A DNA stretch of 32,990 bases from Ruminococcus sp. (GTDB lineage: Bacteria > Bacillota > Clostridia > Oscillospirales > Ruminococcaceae). Made by a program: the position numbers and the translations under genes. This document shows, in pieces, positions 1 to 8,250 of the stretch. The DNA lies in contig JAGBJO010000046.1 in the NCBI GenBank assembly GCA_017934425.1, positions 1-32,990 of the forward strand, written 5' to 3'. The notes below the pieces were generated by a model. The model was not told where the DNA came from. It did not search any database and was given only the letters and a program-made list of their open reading frames with translations. Numbering within the stretch: position 1 is the first letter of the stretch; each line of letters opens with the position of its first letter.

Positions 1-632
1 AAACTATCAAGGGCAACGCAGACATCGACTACAAGTACAAGAAGCAGTCCGGTGGTTCCGGTCAGTACGGTCACGTTAAGATCCGCGTATCTCCTAACGA
101 GTCCGGTAAGGGCTATGAGTTCACCAATGCCGTTGTCGGCGGTTCTATCCCCAAGGAGTATATCCCTGCTGTTGACGCAGGTATCCAGGGCGCTATGAAG
201 TCCGGTATCCTGGCTGGCTACGAAGTTGTTGACGTTAAGGTTGAGCTGTACGACGGTTCTTACCACGAAGTTGACTCCTCTGAAATGGCATTCAAGATCG
301 CAGGTTCGATCGCTTTCAAGGAAGCTCTCAAGCAGGCACAGCCTATCCTTATGGAGCCTGTAATGAAGGTTGCTGTTATCGTTCCTGACGATTACCTCGG
401 TACAGTTATCGGTGACCTCAGCTCAAGAAGAGGTCAGATCCAGGGTCAGGAGACAAGATCTGGTTCTATCCAGGTAGACGCTCTTGTACCTCTGTCAGAA
501 ATGTTCGGTTACACCAGCGATCTGCGTTCAAATACTCAGGGTCGTGGTCAGTACACAATGGAGCCTCACAGCTATGAGGAAGTTCCTAAGAGCATTGCTG
601 AGAAGATCATGGCTAACCGTGCCAAGAACTGA
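1..632 (+). CDS. fusA: Elongation factor G, C-terminal part (5' end outside window)
   Basis: This is the last 209 residues of the ribosomal translocase EF-G, a cytosolic GTPase that moves tRNA and mRNA through the ribosome. The frame is open from base 3 to the TGA at 630-632, so the gene starts before the window. The first visible residues include [12 protein letters not shown], the signature of EF-G domain IV. The rest continues through domain IV and domain V ([19 protein letters not shown], then the [12 protein letters not shown] stretch). The G domain is not in view. tuf follows 154 bp downstream in the usual fusA-tuf order, but a hairpin and a strong promoter separate the two genes. Codon use is strongly biased (GCT, GTT, AAG, CTG), as in a highly expressed gene. 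The identity is firm; only the position of the start is unknown. Confidence 0.97.
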   Translation, partial: TIKGNADIDYKYKKQSGGSGQYGHVKIRVSPNESGKGYEFTNAVVGGSIPKEYIPAVDAGIQGAMKSGILAGYEVVDVKVELYDGSYHEVDSSEMAFKIAGSIAFKEALKQAQPILMEPVMKVAVIVPDDYLGTVIGDLSSRRGQIQGQETRSGSIQVDALVPLSEMFGYTSDLRSNTQGRGQYTMEPHSYEEVPKSIAEKIMANRAKN

Positions 633-645
633 TCTGTAACGGTTT

Positions 646-711
646 TCCGCCATTTCTAAGGCGGATAATAAAAAATTTCTGTGTTTTGGGGAACTTTTTT
701 CTCCAAAACAC
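646..711 (+). terminator. Two hairpins after fusA, possible terminator/attenuator
   Basis: Two stem-loops lie between fusA and tuf. The first pairs TCCGCC (646-651) with GGCGGA (660-665). The second pairs GTGTTTTGG (681-689) with CCAAAACAC (703-711), extendable by two pairs including a G-U. Neither is followed by a clean U-run, so termination may be partial and allow fusA-tuf readthrough. The second hairpin ends exactly where the tuf -35 box begins. Confidence 0.45.
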
Positions 712-740
712 TTGAATTTATCAAATAAATCTGATATAAT
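712..740 (+). promoter_or_regulatory. tuf promoter (sigma-A, extended -10)
   Basis: The -35 box TTGAAT (712-717) and -10 box TATAAT (735-740) are separated by 17 bp. A TG two bases upstream of the -10 (732-733) makes it an extended -10. The ribosome binding site AAAGGAGG follows about 30 bp downstream, just before the tuf start. Confidence 0.85.
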
Positions 741-786
741 AAATATACAGATTTCTGTATCTTATATTTAAAGGAGGAAATTCCCA

Positions 787-1986
787 ATGGCTAAGGCTAA
801 ATTTGAAAGAACTAAACCCCATGTAAACATTGGTACAATCGGACACGTTGACCATGGTAAGACAACCCTCACAGCTGCTATCACAAAGACTCTCGCTCTG
901 AAGGGTCAGGCTAAGTATGAGGCTTACGACATGATCGATAAGGCTCCTGAGGAGAGAGAGCGTGGTATCACAATCAACACAGCTCACGTTGAGTACGAGA
1001 CAGACAAGCGTCACTACGCTCACGTTGACTGCCCTGGTCACGCTGACTACGTTAAGAACATGATCACTGGTGCTGCTCAGATGGATGGCGCTATCCTCGT
1101 TGTTGCTGCTTCTGATGGTCCTATGGCTCAGACAAGAGAGCACATCCTGCTCGCTCGTCAGGTTGGCGTTCCTGCAATCGTTGTATTCATGAACAAGGCT
1201 GACCAGGTTGACGACGAAGAGCTGCTCGAGCTGGTTGAGATGGATATCCGTGACCTGCTCTCAAGCTATGACTTCCCTGGCGACGATACTCCTATCATCA
1301 AGGGTTCTGCTCTGAAGGCTCTGGAAGCTCCCGACGATCTCAGCGATCCTGCTTACGCTCCTATCATTGAGCTCATGGACGCTGTTGACGAGTACATCCC
1401 CAGCCCTGAGAGAGACGACGCTAAGCCCTTCCTGATGCCTATCGAGGATACTATGACTATCTCTGGTCGTGGTACTGTTGTTACAGGTAGAGTTGAGAGA
1501 GGAAAGCTGAACGTAAACGAGCCTGTTGAGATCGTTGGTCTGTCCGACGAGAAGCTGAACACAGTTGTTACAGGTCTTGAGATGTTCAGAAAGACTCTTG
1601 ACTTCTGTGAGGCTGGTGATAACGTAGGTGCTCTGCTCCGTGGTATCACAAGAGATCAGGTTGAGCGTGGTCAGGTTCTCTGCAAGCCCGGCTCAATCCA
1701 CCCCCACACTAAGTTTTCTGGTCAGGTTTACGTTCTGAAGAAGGAAGAGGGCGGCCGTCACACACCTTTCTTCAACAACTACAGACCTCAGTTCTATTTC
1801 AGAACAACAGACGTTACTGGTGTTGTAACTCTCCCTGCTGACAAGGAGATGTGTATGCCTGGTGATAACGTAGCTATGGATGTTGAGCTTATCACTCCTA
1901 TCGCTATCGAGGAAGGTCTCCGTTTCGCTATCCGTGAGGGTGGTAGAACAGTAGGTTCAGGCGTTGTTACAAAGATCAACGAATAA
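787..1986 (+). CDS. tuf: Elongation factor Tu
   Basis: EF-Tu is the GTPase that delivers aminoacyl-tRNA to the ribosomal A site. The 399-residue product has the normal full length. The G domain shows the P-loop GHVDHGKTT (about residues 18-26), the switch II motif DCPGHADYV and the NKAD base-recognition motif. Beta-barrel domains 2 and 3 follow and end in [15 protein letters not shown]. The ATG at 787 is set by AAAGGAGG about 8 bp upstream. The gene has its own strong promoter and a strong terminator, so it can be transcribed apart from fusA. Codon use is extremely biased, consistent with very high expression. No anomaly is seen. Confidence 0.99.
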   Translation: MAKAKFERTKPHVNIGTIGHVDHGKTTLTAAITKTLALKGQAKYEAYDMIDKAPEERERGITINTAHVEYETDKRHYAHVDCPGHADYVKNMITGAAQMDGAILVVAASDGPMAQTREHILLARQVGVPAIVVFMNKADQVDDEELLELVEMDIRDLLSSYDFPGDDTPIIKGSALKALEAPDDLSDPAYAPIIELMDAVDEYIPSPERDDAKPFLMPIEDTMTISGRGTVVTGRVERGKLNVNEPVEIVGLSDEKLNTVVTGLEMFRKTLDFCEAGDNVGALLRGITRDQVERGQVLCKPGSIHPHTKFSGQVYVLKKEEGGRHTPFFNNYRPQFYFRTTDVTGVVTLPADKEMCMPGDNVAMDVELITPIAIEEGLRFAIREGGRTVGSGVVTKINE

Positions 1987-2022
1987 TTATAACGTTTAAC
2001 GTTTTATGCTCATACGAAGAAG

Positions 2023-2052
2023 CCCCTGCTTTTGCAGGGGTTTTCTGTTTTT
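2023..2052 (+). terminator. Rho-independent terminator of tuf
   Basis: CCCCTGC (2023-2029) and GCAGGGG (2034-2040) form a perfect 7-bp stem with a TTTT loop. It is followed by TTTTCTGTTTTT. Confidence 0.93.
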
Positions 2053-2064
2053 ATGGCAAAATTT

Positions 2065-2091
2065 AAGGGCATCGCTTGAAGCAATGCCCTT
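2065..2091 (-). terminator. Second hairpin between convergent tuf and nuclease genes
   Basis: AAGGGCAT-C-GCTT pairs with AAGC-A-ATGCCCTT across 2065-2091, with one mismatch and a tight loop. T-rich sequence follows on both strands (TTTTCTGTT on +, AAATTTT on -). It can therefore back up the tuf terminator and end the minus-strand nuclease transcript. Confidence 0.7.
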
Positions 2092-2101
2092 TTCTGTTAT
2101 T

Positions 2102-3700
2102 TTAAAGTTCCCACTTGTCGCAAAGCTTATTGATCTTGTCAGCCAGCTTACGCATATCTGCATTTGCCCTGCCCTGGGAGTCCTTGATAAGTGCGGACAG
2201 TCGCTCGGTTGCAGACAAAAGTTCCTTATAGTAAATATTGTTGTTCGCACCGGCGTTCTCCTTCTTAGGTATAAGAAGCGGCTTCGCATCAATGGTAACT
2301 TCCCCGGATATGAGGTCGAATTCTGCACCGCTGTAGGGAACGTACACATCAGCGCCCAGTTCCTCACGGAGAGTCTTTCCAAAAGCTTCTGCGGACTGGC
2401 TTTCGCCGTGATTGATGAAGAACTTCTTCACTCCCGCAATTGCCGTCGCCCAGTCAAGCAGTCCATGAACATCGGCGTGACCGCTGACACCAGGAAGCTG
2501 CTTTATCTCAGCACCAACATTGTAGCTTTCACCGAACAGCTTTATCCTGTGCGCCCCGTCAACCAGCGAACGTCCAAGGGTATTAGTCGCCTGGTATCCC
2601 ACGAAAAGTATGGTATTCTCCGGCTTCCAGATGTTGTGCTTCAGATGATGCTTGATGCGTCCAGCTTCACACATTCCGCTGGCGGAGATGATAACTTTCG
2701 GGCGTGCATCGCTATTGATAGCCCGTGAATCATCGCTGCTTACCGTCCTTATCAGGTCAGGGAACGTGATAGGATTGATTCCATTGCGGACGTATGACAG
2801 CGCCTCCTCGTCGTAACAGCTTTCACGGTTATTGATGAAAATATCCGTAGCCTCATTCGCCAGTGGGCTATCCACGTAAACCGGGAATCCGTCGTGACCC
2901 TTCACAAGGTTATCGGTCTTGATCTGGCGCAGAAAATAGAGCATTTCCTGGGTTCTGCCAACCGCAAATGAGGGAATTATAACGCTTCCTCCCCTGTCAA
3001 ACGTAGTCTGGAGAACTCCGGTGAGGGCGGTGACGTAGTCGGTGGGACGGTGGTGGACACGGTTTCCGTAGGTGGACTCCATAACCACATAATCCGCAAA
3101 ATCAATATGCTGAGGGTCACGGATAAGAGGCTGGTTGATGTTTCCGATATCGCCGGAGAAGCAGATAGTTCGTGTCTCGCCGTCCTCGGTCAGGTTCAGA
3201 ACGATACTTGACGAGCCAAGCAAATGACCTGCGTCACGAAATGTAACGGCAATTCCTTTGCAAATCTCAAAAGTACGGTCATAGGGGTGCGGCACGAACA
3301 ACTCTATCGCACCAAGAGCATCGTTCATGGTATAAAGCGGTTCATAGATCTCCTCGCCACGGCGCTTAGCCTTCTTGCTGCGCCATGCTGCTTCAAATTC
3401 CTGGATATGGGCGCTGTCACGAAGCATAACGCTGCACAGGTTAGCAGTAGCGGTGGTTGCGTGTATCTCGCCGGAGAATCCCCCCGCATACAGCAACGGC
3501 AACATTCCTGAATGGTCGATATGAGCATGGGTCAGCAGCACAAAATCAATATTTCCCGGCGCTGTCGGCACCTGAGCATTCTCATAAATGTCCTCGCCCT
3601 GCTCCATTCCAAAGTCCACAAGGAATCGCTTTCCGCAGGCTTCAATATAGGTACAGCTTCCCGTAACTTCGTGTGTCGCTCCGATAAAGGTCATTTTCAT
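2102..3700 (-). CDS. MBL-fold / beta-CASP ribonuclease-like protein (CPSF73/YSH1 type)
   Basis: A 532-residue predicted cytosolic metal-dependent nuclease. Metallo-beta-lactamase motif 1 is HAHIDH (about residues 58-63). The later metal-binding motifs are DAGHLLGSS, FSGDIGN and ESTYGNR. A beta-CASP domain follows with PSFAVGRTQE, SASGMCEAGRIKHHL, the SGHAD histidine and the final NHGE. This is the architecture of COG1236 exonucleases related to eukaryotic CPSF73, which act on RNA (family knowledge). A C-terminal extension of about 60 residues (KELLSATERLSALIKDSQG onward) looks helical and lacks an obvious domain. The start is set by AAGGAGGA 6-8 bp upstream. The gene is monocistronic with its own promoter. 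The exact substrate cannot be told from sequence, and it is not RNase J. Confidence 0.9.
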   Translation of the reverse strand: MKMTFIGATHEVTGSCTYIEACGKRFLVDFGMEQGEDIYENAQVPTAPGNIDFVLLTHAHIDHSGMLPLLYAGGFSGEIHATTATANLCSVMLRDSAHIQEFEAAWRSKKAKRRGEEIYEPLYTMNDALGAIELFVPHPYDRTFEICKGIAVTFRDAGHLLGSSSIVLNLTEDGETRTICFSGDIGNINQPLIRDPQHIDFADYVVMESTYGNRVHHRPTDYVTALTGVLQTTFDRGGSVIIPSFAVGRTQEMLYFLRQIKTDNLVKGHDGFPVYVDSPLANEATDIFINNRESCYDEEALSYVRNGINPITFPDLIRTVSSDDSRAINSDARPKVIISASGMCEAGRIKHHLKHNIWKPENTILFVGYQATNTLGRSLVDGAHRIKLFGESYNVGAEIKQLPGVSGHADVHGLLDWATAIAGVKKFFINHGESQSAEAFGKTLREELGADVYVPYSGAEFDLISGEVTIDAKPLLIPKKENAGANNNIYYKELLSATERLSALIKDSQGRANADMRKLADKINKLCDKWEL

Positions 3701-3732
3701 ATATCTATCCTCCTTATATCTTTTATAGTTAT

Positions 3733-3761
3733 ATTATAACATATATTTTATGTTTTGTCTA
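3733..3761 (-). promoter_or_regulatory. Promoter of the beta-CASP nuclease gene
   Basis: On the minus strand TAGACA (3756-3761) and TATAAT (3733-3738) are spaced 17 bp apart, about 20 bp upstream of the ribosome binding site. The intergenic stretch 3762-3894, up to the serC promoter, shows no other structure I can support. Confidence 0.75.
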
Positions 3762-3894
3762 CTACTTTCAGCAAAATGCACCTGCGTTTTTTTATTCTCC
3801 GGATCACCTGCCATTTTGCCATATATAATACGCCTTAATTGTTAACCACCTGAAACTTTTTTATGCCCTTTAACAAAAAAATTCCGGAATAATA

Positions 3895-3923
3895 TTGACT
3901 TATTTCGGCAAAGAGAGTATAAT
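3895..3923 (+). promoter_or_regulatory. serC-serA promoter
   Basis: TTGACT (3895-3900), a 17-bp spacer and TATAAT (3918-3923). The -35 box also begins an in-frame TTG codon of a longer serC reading frame. Because it is a promoter element, translation cannot begin there. Confidence 0.88.
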
Positions 3924-3981
3924 TATTAGTGTATGGCAAACACTGCATTCAATTATTATATATAACATGGAGGTTTTTACA

Positions 3982-5067
3982 ATGAGCAGAGTTTATAACT
4001 TCAGTGCCGGCCCTGCAGTTCTCCCTGAGGAGGTACTCAAGGAGTGCGCAGAGGAAATGATGGATTACAAGGGCAGCGGTATGTCCGTTATGGAAATGTC
4101 ACACCGTTCCAAGGTTTATGACAACATTATCAAGGAAGCTGAGCAGGATCTTCGTGACCTGATGAATATTCCTGATAACTACAAGGTTATCTTCGCTCAG
4201 GGCGGTGCTTCTCTCATTTTCGCAGGCGTTCCTATGAACCTGATGAAGAAGGGCAAGGCTGCTTATATCATCACTGGTCAGTGGGCTAAGAAGGCTGCAC
4301 AGGAAGCTGAGAAGTACGGCGAAGTAGTGAGAGTTGCTTCTTCTGCTGACAAGGTCTTCTCATATATCCCTGACTGCTCTAACCTCGATATCCCTGAGGA
4401 CGTTGACTACGTTTATATCTGCGAGAACAACACTATCTACGGTACAAAGTTCTGGCAGCTCCCCAACACTAAGGGTCACGAGCTGGTTGCTGACGTAAGC
4501 TCCTGCTTCCTCTCTGAGCCTGTTGACGTATCAAAGTACGGCGTTATCTACGGCGGTGTTCAGAAGAACGTTGGTCCTTCCGGTGTTCAGATCATCATCG
4601 TTCGTGAGGATCTTATCGCTGACGGTCCTGCTCTCTCCTGCACTCCTACTATGATGAACTGGAAGATCCAGGCTGATAACGAGTCTCTGTACAATACTCC
4701 TCCCTGCTACGGTATCTACGTTTGCGGCAAGGTATTCAAGTGGATCAAGAAGATGGGCGGACTTGAGGCTATGAAGGCTCACAACGAGAAGAAGGCTAAG
4801 ATCCTGTACGACTTCCTCGACAGCAGCAAGATGTTCAAGGGTACTGTTGTTCCTGAGGACAGAAGCCTTATGAACGTTCCTTTCATCACCGGCAACGACG
4901 AGCTGGATAAGAAGTTCATCGCTGAGTCCAAGGCTGCTGGCTTCGAGAACCTGAAGGGTCACAGAACTGTTGGCGGTATGCGTGCTTCTATCTACAACGC
5001 TATGCCTATCGAGGGCGTTGAGAAGCTGGTTGCATTCATGAAGAAGTTCGAGGAAGAAAATTCCTGA
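3982..5067 (+). CDS. serC: Phosphoserine aminotransferase
   Basis: SerC is a cytosolic PLP enzyme that converts 3-phosphohydroxypyruvate plus glutamate to O-phosphoserine, the second step of serine synthesis. The 361-residue length matches the family. The N-terminus MSRVYNFSAGPAVLPEEVL is diagnostic. FAQGGASLIF (about 71-80) lies in the phosphate/PLP region, and the PLP lysine is K195 in YGGVQKNVGPSG. The C-terminus shows VGGMRASIYNAMP. An in-frame TTG exists at 3895, but the ATG at 3982 is chosen because GGAGG precedes it by 8 bp and 3895 is the -35 box. serA follows after 48 bp in the same direction, forming a two-gene serine operon. Codon use is nearly as biased as in tuf, suggesting high expression. 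Confidence 0.97.
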   Translation: MSRVYNFSAGPAVLPEEVLKECAEEMMDYKGSGMSVMEMSHRSKVYDNIIKEAEQDLRDLMNIPDNYKVIFAQGGASLIFAGVPMNLMKKGKAAYIITGQWAKKAAQEAEKYGEVVRVASSADKVFSYIPDCSNLDIPEDVDYVYICENNTIYGTKFWQLPNTKGHELVADVSSCFLSEPVDVSKYGVIYGGVQKNVGPSGVQIIIVREDLIADGPALSCTPTMMNWKIQADNESLYNTPPCYGIYVCGKVFKWIKKMGGLEAMKAHNEKKAKILYDFLDSSKMFKGTVVPEDRSLMNVPFITGNDELDKKFIAESKAAGFENLKGHRTVGGMRASIYNAMPIEGVEKLVAFMKKFEEENS

Positions 5068-5115
5068 TTTGATATAACCACCAATTAAAAGTATTTACGA
5101 AATGAGGTAATAACA

Positions 5116-6276
5116 ATGTTCAATATCCAGACACTTAACAAGATCTCATCTGTTGGTACTGACGTTTTCGATAAGAGCAAGTACAATGTTGCTGACGAGC
5201 CTAAGAACCCTGATGCTATCATGGTTCGTTCCGCTAAGATGCACGATATGACTTTCGGTGACAAGCTCATCGCTATTGCAAGAGCTGGCGCTGGCGTTAA
5301 CAATATCCCTGTTGACCGCTGCGCTCAGGAGGGTATCTGCGTATTCAATACTCCCGGTGCTAACTCCAACGCTGTTAAGGAGCTTGCTATCTGCGCTCTG
5401 CTGCTGGCTTCCAGAAAGATCGTTGAGGCTGCTCAGTGGTCTGCTTCCCTGAAGGGTACTGAGGACGCTCCTAAGACTGTTGAGTCCGGCAAGAGCAAGT
5501 TCGCTGGCCCTGAGATTGCTGGCAAGACTCTCGGTATCATCGGTCTGGGCGCTATCGGCGGTAAGATCGCTAACGCTGCTGAGTCACTGGGCATGAAGGT
5601 TATCGGCTATGACCCCTACCTCTCCGTTGGCGCTGCTCTCCACCTGGAGCCTTCTGTAAAGGTCGTTACTGATATCAACGATATCTACAAGGAAAGCGAT
5701 TACATCACTATCCATATGCCTTACACAAAGGAGACTGCTAATACTATCGACGCTGAGCAGATCGCTATGATGAAGGACGGCGTTCGTCTTATCAACCTGG
5801 CTCGTGGTGAGCTTATCAACTCTGAGGCTGTTGTAAAGGCTATCGCTGACGGCAAGGTTGCTAAGTACGTTACTGACTTCGCTGATGACATCGTTCTCGG
5901 CGCTGAGAACGTTATCGTTCTGCCCCACCTGGGCGCTTCTACTCCTGAGAGTGAGGACAACTGCGCTGTTATGGCTGCTGAGGAACTCATCGACTACCTG
6001 GAGAACGGTAATATCAGAAACAGCGTTAACTACCCCAACCTGTCCATGAACGCTGTTGGTACTAAGATCTGCGTTATCCACAAGAACGTTCCTACAACTA
6101 TCGCTTCTATCACTACTGCTGTAGGCAATGAGGGTATCAACATCGAGAATATGGCTAACGCAAGCAGAGGCGATTTCGCTTACACTATGCTCGACGTAAC
6201 AGGCGAAGTTCCTGCTTCCGTTGAGGGCAAGATCAACGCTGTTGACGGCGTTATCCGTGTTCGTGTTATCAAGTAA
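5116..6276 (+). CDS. serA: D-3-phosphoglycerate dehydrogenase (short ACT form)
   Basis: SerA oxidises 3-phosphoglycerate to 3-phosphohydroxypyruvate with NAD+, the first committed step of serine synthesis. The 386-residue product has a substrate domain (AIARAGAGVNNIPVDR) and a Rossmann domain with GLGAIGGKIANAAESLG. The catalytic Arg lies in NLARGELINSEA and the catalytic His in LPHLGASTPESEDN. A C-terminal ACT domain (about 318-386, VPTTIASITTAVGNEGINIENMANASR) probably gives serine feedback control, as in the family. The loop carrying the usual catalytic Glu is short (DFADDIVLGAEN), and that Glu is not at the E. coli position. Similar short loops occur in other short-form enzymes as far as I recall. 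It is co-transcribed with serC and followed by a terminator. Confidence 0.96.
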   Translation: MFNIQTLNKISSVGTDVFDKSKYNVADEPKNPDAIMVRSAKMHDMTFGDKLIAIARAGAGVNNIPVDRCAQEGICVFNTPGANSNAVKELAICALLLASRKIVEAAQWSASLKGTEDAPKTVESGKSKFAGPEIAGKTLGIIGLGAIGGKIANAAESLGMKVIGYDPYLSVGAALHLEPSVKVVTDINDIYKESDYITIHMPYTKETANTIDAEQIAMMKDGVRLINLARGELINSEAVVKAIADGKVAKYVTDFADDIVLGAENVIVLPHLGASTPESEDNCAVMAAEELIDYLENGNIRNSVNYPNLSMNAVGTKICVIHKNVPTTIASITTAVGNEGINIENMANASRGDFAYTMLDVTGEVPASVEGKINAVDGVIRVRVIK

Positions 6277-6300
6277 GATATACTTACCATACAATAAATG

Positions 6301-6339
6301 CCATAGCGCTCTGAGTTTCCGGGCGCTATGGTTTTTTTT
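6301..6339 (+). terminator. Terminator of serC-serA
   Basis: CCATAGCGC (6301-6309) pairs perfectly with GCGCTATGG (6323-6331), followed directly by eight T residues. Confidence 0.94.
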
Positions 6340-6366
6340 ATTTTTCCAAATAATTTCCTGTATCTC

Positions 6367-6396
6367 TGTAACAAAACTGCTCCCTCAGTTGTCTAA
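6367..6396 (+). promoter_or_regulatory. Probable ECF-sigma-type promoter of the sigma/anti-sigma operon
   Basis: TGTAAC (6367-6372) and GTCTAA (6391-6396) are 18 bp apart, upstream of the sigma factor gene. This resembles the TGTAAC/CGTC pattern recognised by ECF sigma factors of the SigX/SigV type (family knowledge) and differs from the sigma-A promoters elsewhere in this window. I infer autoregulation. Confidence 0.6.
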
Positions 6397-6427
6397 TGTA
6401 TGAAGCTGAAAGAAAGGCGGTGAAAAC

Positions 6428-6919
6428 GTGAAAAATGAACTTGACCAGATATATCGGGAATACGCAGGGGACGTTTATGCCTATGCCCTCAGTATTTGCC
6501 GGAATCAGGCTATGGCGCAGGATATCCTACAGGACACGATGCTCAAAGCTGTCACAAGCTATGACACTTTCCGTGGCGACTGCTCTGTAAAAAGCTGGCT
6601 GTGCGCTATTGCAAAAAACCTCTGCCTCAACGCTATGAAGCGGGCGGATAATAATAATCTCCCCGTGGAGGAATCGGCTGTTCCCCACCCGGATAATATC
6701 GAACAACAGCTTTCTGACAACGATACCGCCATGCGTATCCACAAACATCTGCACTCCCTGGACGAGCCTTACCGTGAGGTTTTCTCCCTAAGAGTGTTCG
6801 CAGAACTGAAATTCGACGATATCGGTAAGATTTTCGGCAAGTCCGGAAACTGGGCAAGAGTCACGTTTTTCCGTGCCAAAGAAAAACTCATACAGCTTAC
6901 AAAGGAGGAAAATTTATGA
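6428..6919 (+). CDS. ECF-type RNA polymerase sigma factor
   Basis: A 163-residue extracytoplasmic-function sigma factor, the DNA-binding specificity subunit for a stress or envelope regulon. Region 2 spans about residues 8-75 (YREYAGDVYAYALSICRN, the QDILQDTMLKA helix, and FRGDCSVKSWLCAIAKNLC at the -10 recognition/melting part). Region 4 spans about 105-158 (LDEPYREVFSLRVFAELK and the helix-turn-helix FDDIGKIFGKSGNWARV). There is no region 1 or 3, as expected. The start is a GTG preceded by a GGCGG-type site. The stop overlaps the next gene's ATG by 4 bp, so the two products are translationally coupled. The inducing signal cannot be inferred from sequence. Confidence 0.93.
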   Translation: MKNELDQIYREYAGDVYAYALSICRNQAMAQDILQDTMLKAVTSYDTFRGDCSVKSWLCAIAKNLCLNAMKRADNNNLPVEESAVPHPDNIEQQLSDNDTAMRIHKHLHSLDEPYREVFSLRVFAELKFDDIGKIFGKSGNWARVTFFRAKEKLIQLTKEENL

Positions 6920-7989
6920 ACTGCGATATGATAAAAGACCTTATACCTCTATGCAGCGAGGGACTTTGCAGCGACGAGAGCAAGTCTGCTATCGAGGAAC
7001 ATATCAAGACCTGCGAAAGCTGCCGCCTGCTTTACGAACAGATTCCCCAGCTAAAAACTACTCCCCCTGCTGAGGACGTGGCTTTGAAAAAAGTCAACCG
7101 CAAGCTTAAAAAAATGTCACTGAAACAGATAATCCTCGCAGTACTCCTCATCGGCGTGCTGGGCGGTATCTCGTTCCTTAGCTACAACCAGATAACCAAG
7201 CGTCAGGGCTGCGTCAGCTTTGAGACTATATTCCAGTCTATCGAGGTTCGCAAGATCGGCAAAATGATAGCCAACCAGGACTTTGAATCCTACGTTGACA
7301 GCATCTCCGTCGGTCAGGTGGAAAGTCTTAACCAGCTTCAAATTATCAATTCTTCCCGTGAAAAGGATATCGAGCTGCTGAAAGAAAGCTATCAGGCTGA
7401 ACTTGGCAGCAAAAAAGTCACCAAGATAAAGACTCATTCCTTCTATGACGAAAATATTCGTGGCAACTCAATTTGCAGCTTTGTGCATATTTTCTACGAT
7501 GACGGCACTACGTTTGATATCTCGTTCATCAAGGGCGTTGACGGACTTTACAAGTCACTTGACGCTGCTATCACCGACAACGAGGATAACCAGTTCATCA
7601 ACACTATCTCTTACGTTAATTACCACGACCTTATCCCCAGCGGCGTTATCGAGCGGCTTATCATGAAGCGCAGCGACTCCACTCTTTACTCAAACCGCTT
7701 TGCTATGCAGTACCGTGACAGCGTTCTGGACGGCAGCAAGGCGTTCCGTGATGCCGGTTACACTTTCACAAACGTCAGCCTTTCTCCCGCTGCCTATGAC
7801 AAGGAACTGGACTGCATTCGCTATACTATCACCCTCACCGCCCAGGACAACAAGGGTACAGCTATCGCACAAGCTCCCCTGCTCCTTAACGACCACGGTC
7901 TTACTCCCCCCACTTCCGACCAGGTTCAGGTCTACTCCAAGGACTGCACCCCCGCCCTCGAAACCGCCCTCCTCCACTTCTTCGGTTAA
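6916..7989 (+). CDS. Membrane anti-sigma factor with N-terminal zinc finger
   Basis: A 357-residue cognate anti-sigma factor. The N-terminus has the zinc-binding anti-sigma fold: MNCDMIKDLIPLCSEGLCSD, then the HxxxCxxC motif in EEHIKTCESC (about residues 28-37). One transmembrane helix at about 71-92 (IILAVLLIGVLGGISFLSYN) is followed by an extracytoplasmic part of about 265 residues that I do not recognise. The topology is therefore a cytosolic sigma-binding head and a large external sensing or protease-regulated domain. The ATG overlaps the sigma gene stop, with AAAGGAGG inside the end of the sigma gene. The last base of its TAA stop is the first base of the fold-back repeat at 7989-8250. 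Ligand and release mechanism are unknown. Confidence 0.88.
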   Translation: MNCDMIKDLIPLCSEGLCSDESKSAIEEHIKTCESCRLLYEQIPQLKTTPPAEDVALKKVNRKLKKMSLKQIILAVLLIGVLGGISFLSYNQITKRQGCVSFETIFQSIEVRKIGKMIANQDFESYVDSISVGQVESLNQLQIINSSREKDIELLKESYQAELGSKKVTKIKTHSFYDENIRGNSICSFVHIFYDDGTTFDISFIKGVDGLYKSLDAAITDNEDNQFINTISYVNYHDLIPSGVIERLIMKRSDSTLYSNRFAMQYRDSVLDGSKAFRDAGYTFTNVSLSPAAYDKELDCIRYTITLTAQDNKGTAIAQAPLLLNDHGLTPPTSDQVQVYSKDCTPALETALLHFFG

Positions 7990-8250
7990 CCTTGGTCTTG
8001 TCTTATGGGGCGTTTACTGGGAGGAAACCTTTCTGAAGAAAGGTTCTCCTCCCAGACCCTCTTTCCAAAGACTTTTAGCTTAAAAATTCCCCCTGATATG
8101 GCGAACTTACACTCGCAAGAGCCTGTAGTCTTTCGTCCGCCATATCAGGGGGAATTTTTTAATTTAGAAGTTTTAGGAAGGGGGTTTGGGGGATAACCCT
8201 TTTTCAAAAGGGTTTCCCCCAATGAGCGCCCCGTAAGAGAAAACCAAGGT
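7989..8250. repeat. 262-bp fold-back (MITE-like) intergenic repeat / bidirectional terminator
   Basis: The whole interval is one imperfect palindrome with terminal inverted repeats of 24 bp (7989-8012 and 8227-8250, 21/24 matching, starting ACCTTGGT and ending GGGGCG). Side hairpin 1 is at 8017-8055 (CTGGGAGGA arm) and side hairpin 2 at 8186-8222 (TTGGGGG/CCCCCAA outer arm plus AACCCTTTT). The central stem is a perfect 22 bp, 8082-8103 with 8138-8159, around a 34-nt loop and running into T-rich sequence on the plus strand. The single-stranded joints (ACCCTCTTTCC near 8055 and GGAAGGGGGT near 8176) are also roughly complementary. No transposase or credible ORF lies inside. It separates two convergent genes and would terminate both. 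Confidence 0.88.

Noticed and set aside
3895-3981. An N-terminal extension of SerC from an in-frame TTG at 3895.
   Set aside because: The TTG is the -35 box of the promoter, the extension has no ribosome binding site, and the family starts at MSRVYNFSAGP (3982).
8005-8196. A 63-codon open frame inside the fold-back repeat.
   Set aside because: It spans both arms of the palindrome, has no ribosome binding site, and is explained by the repeat structure.
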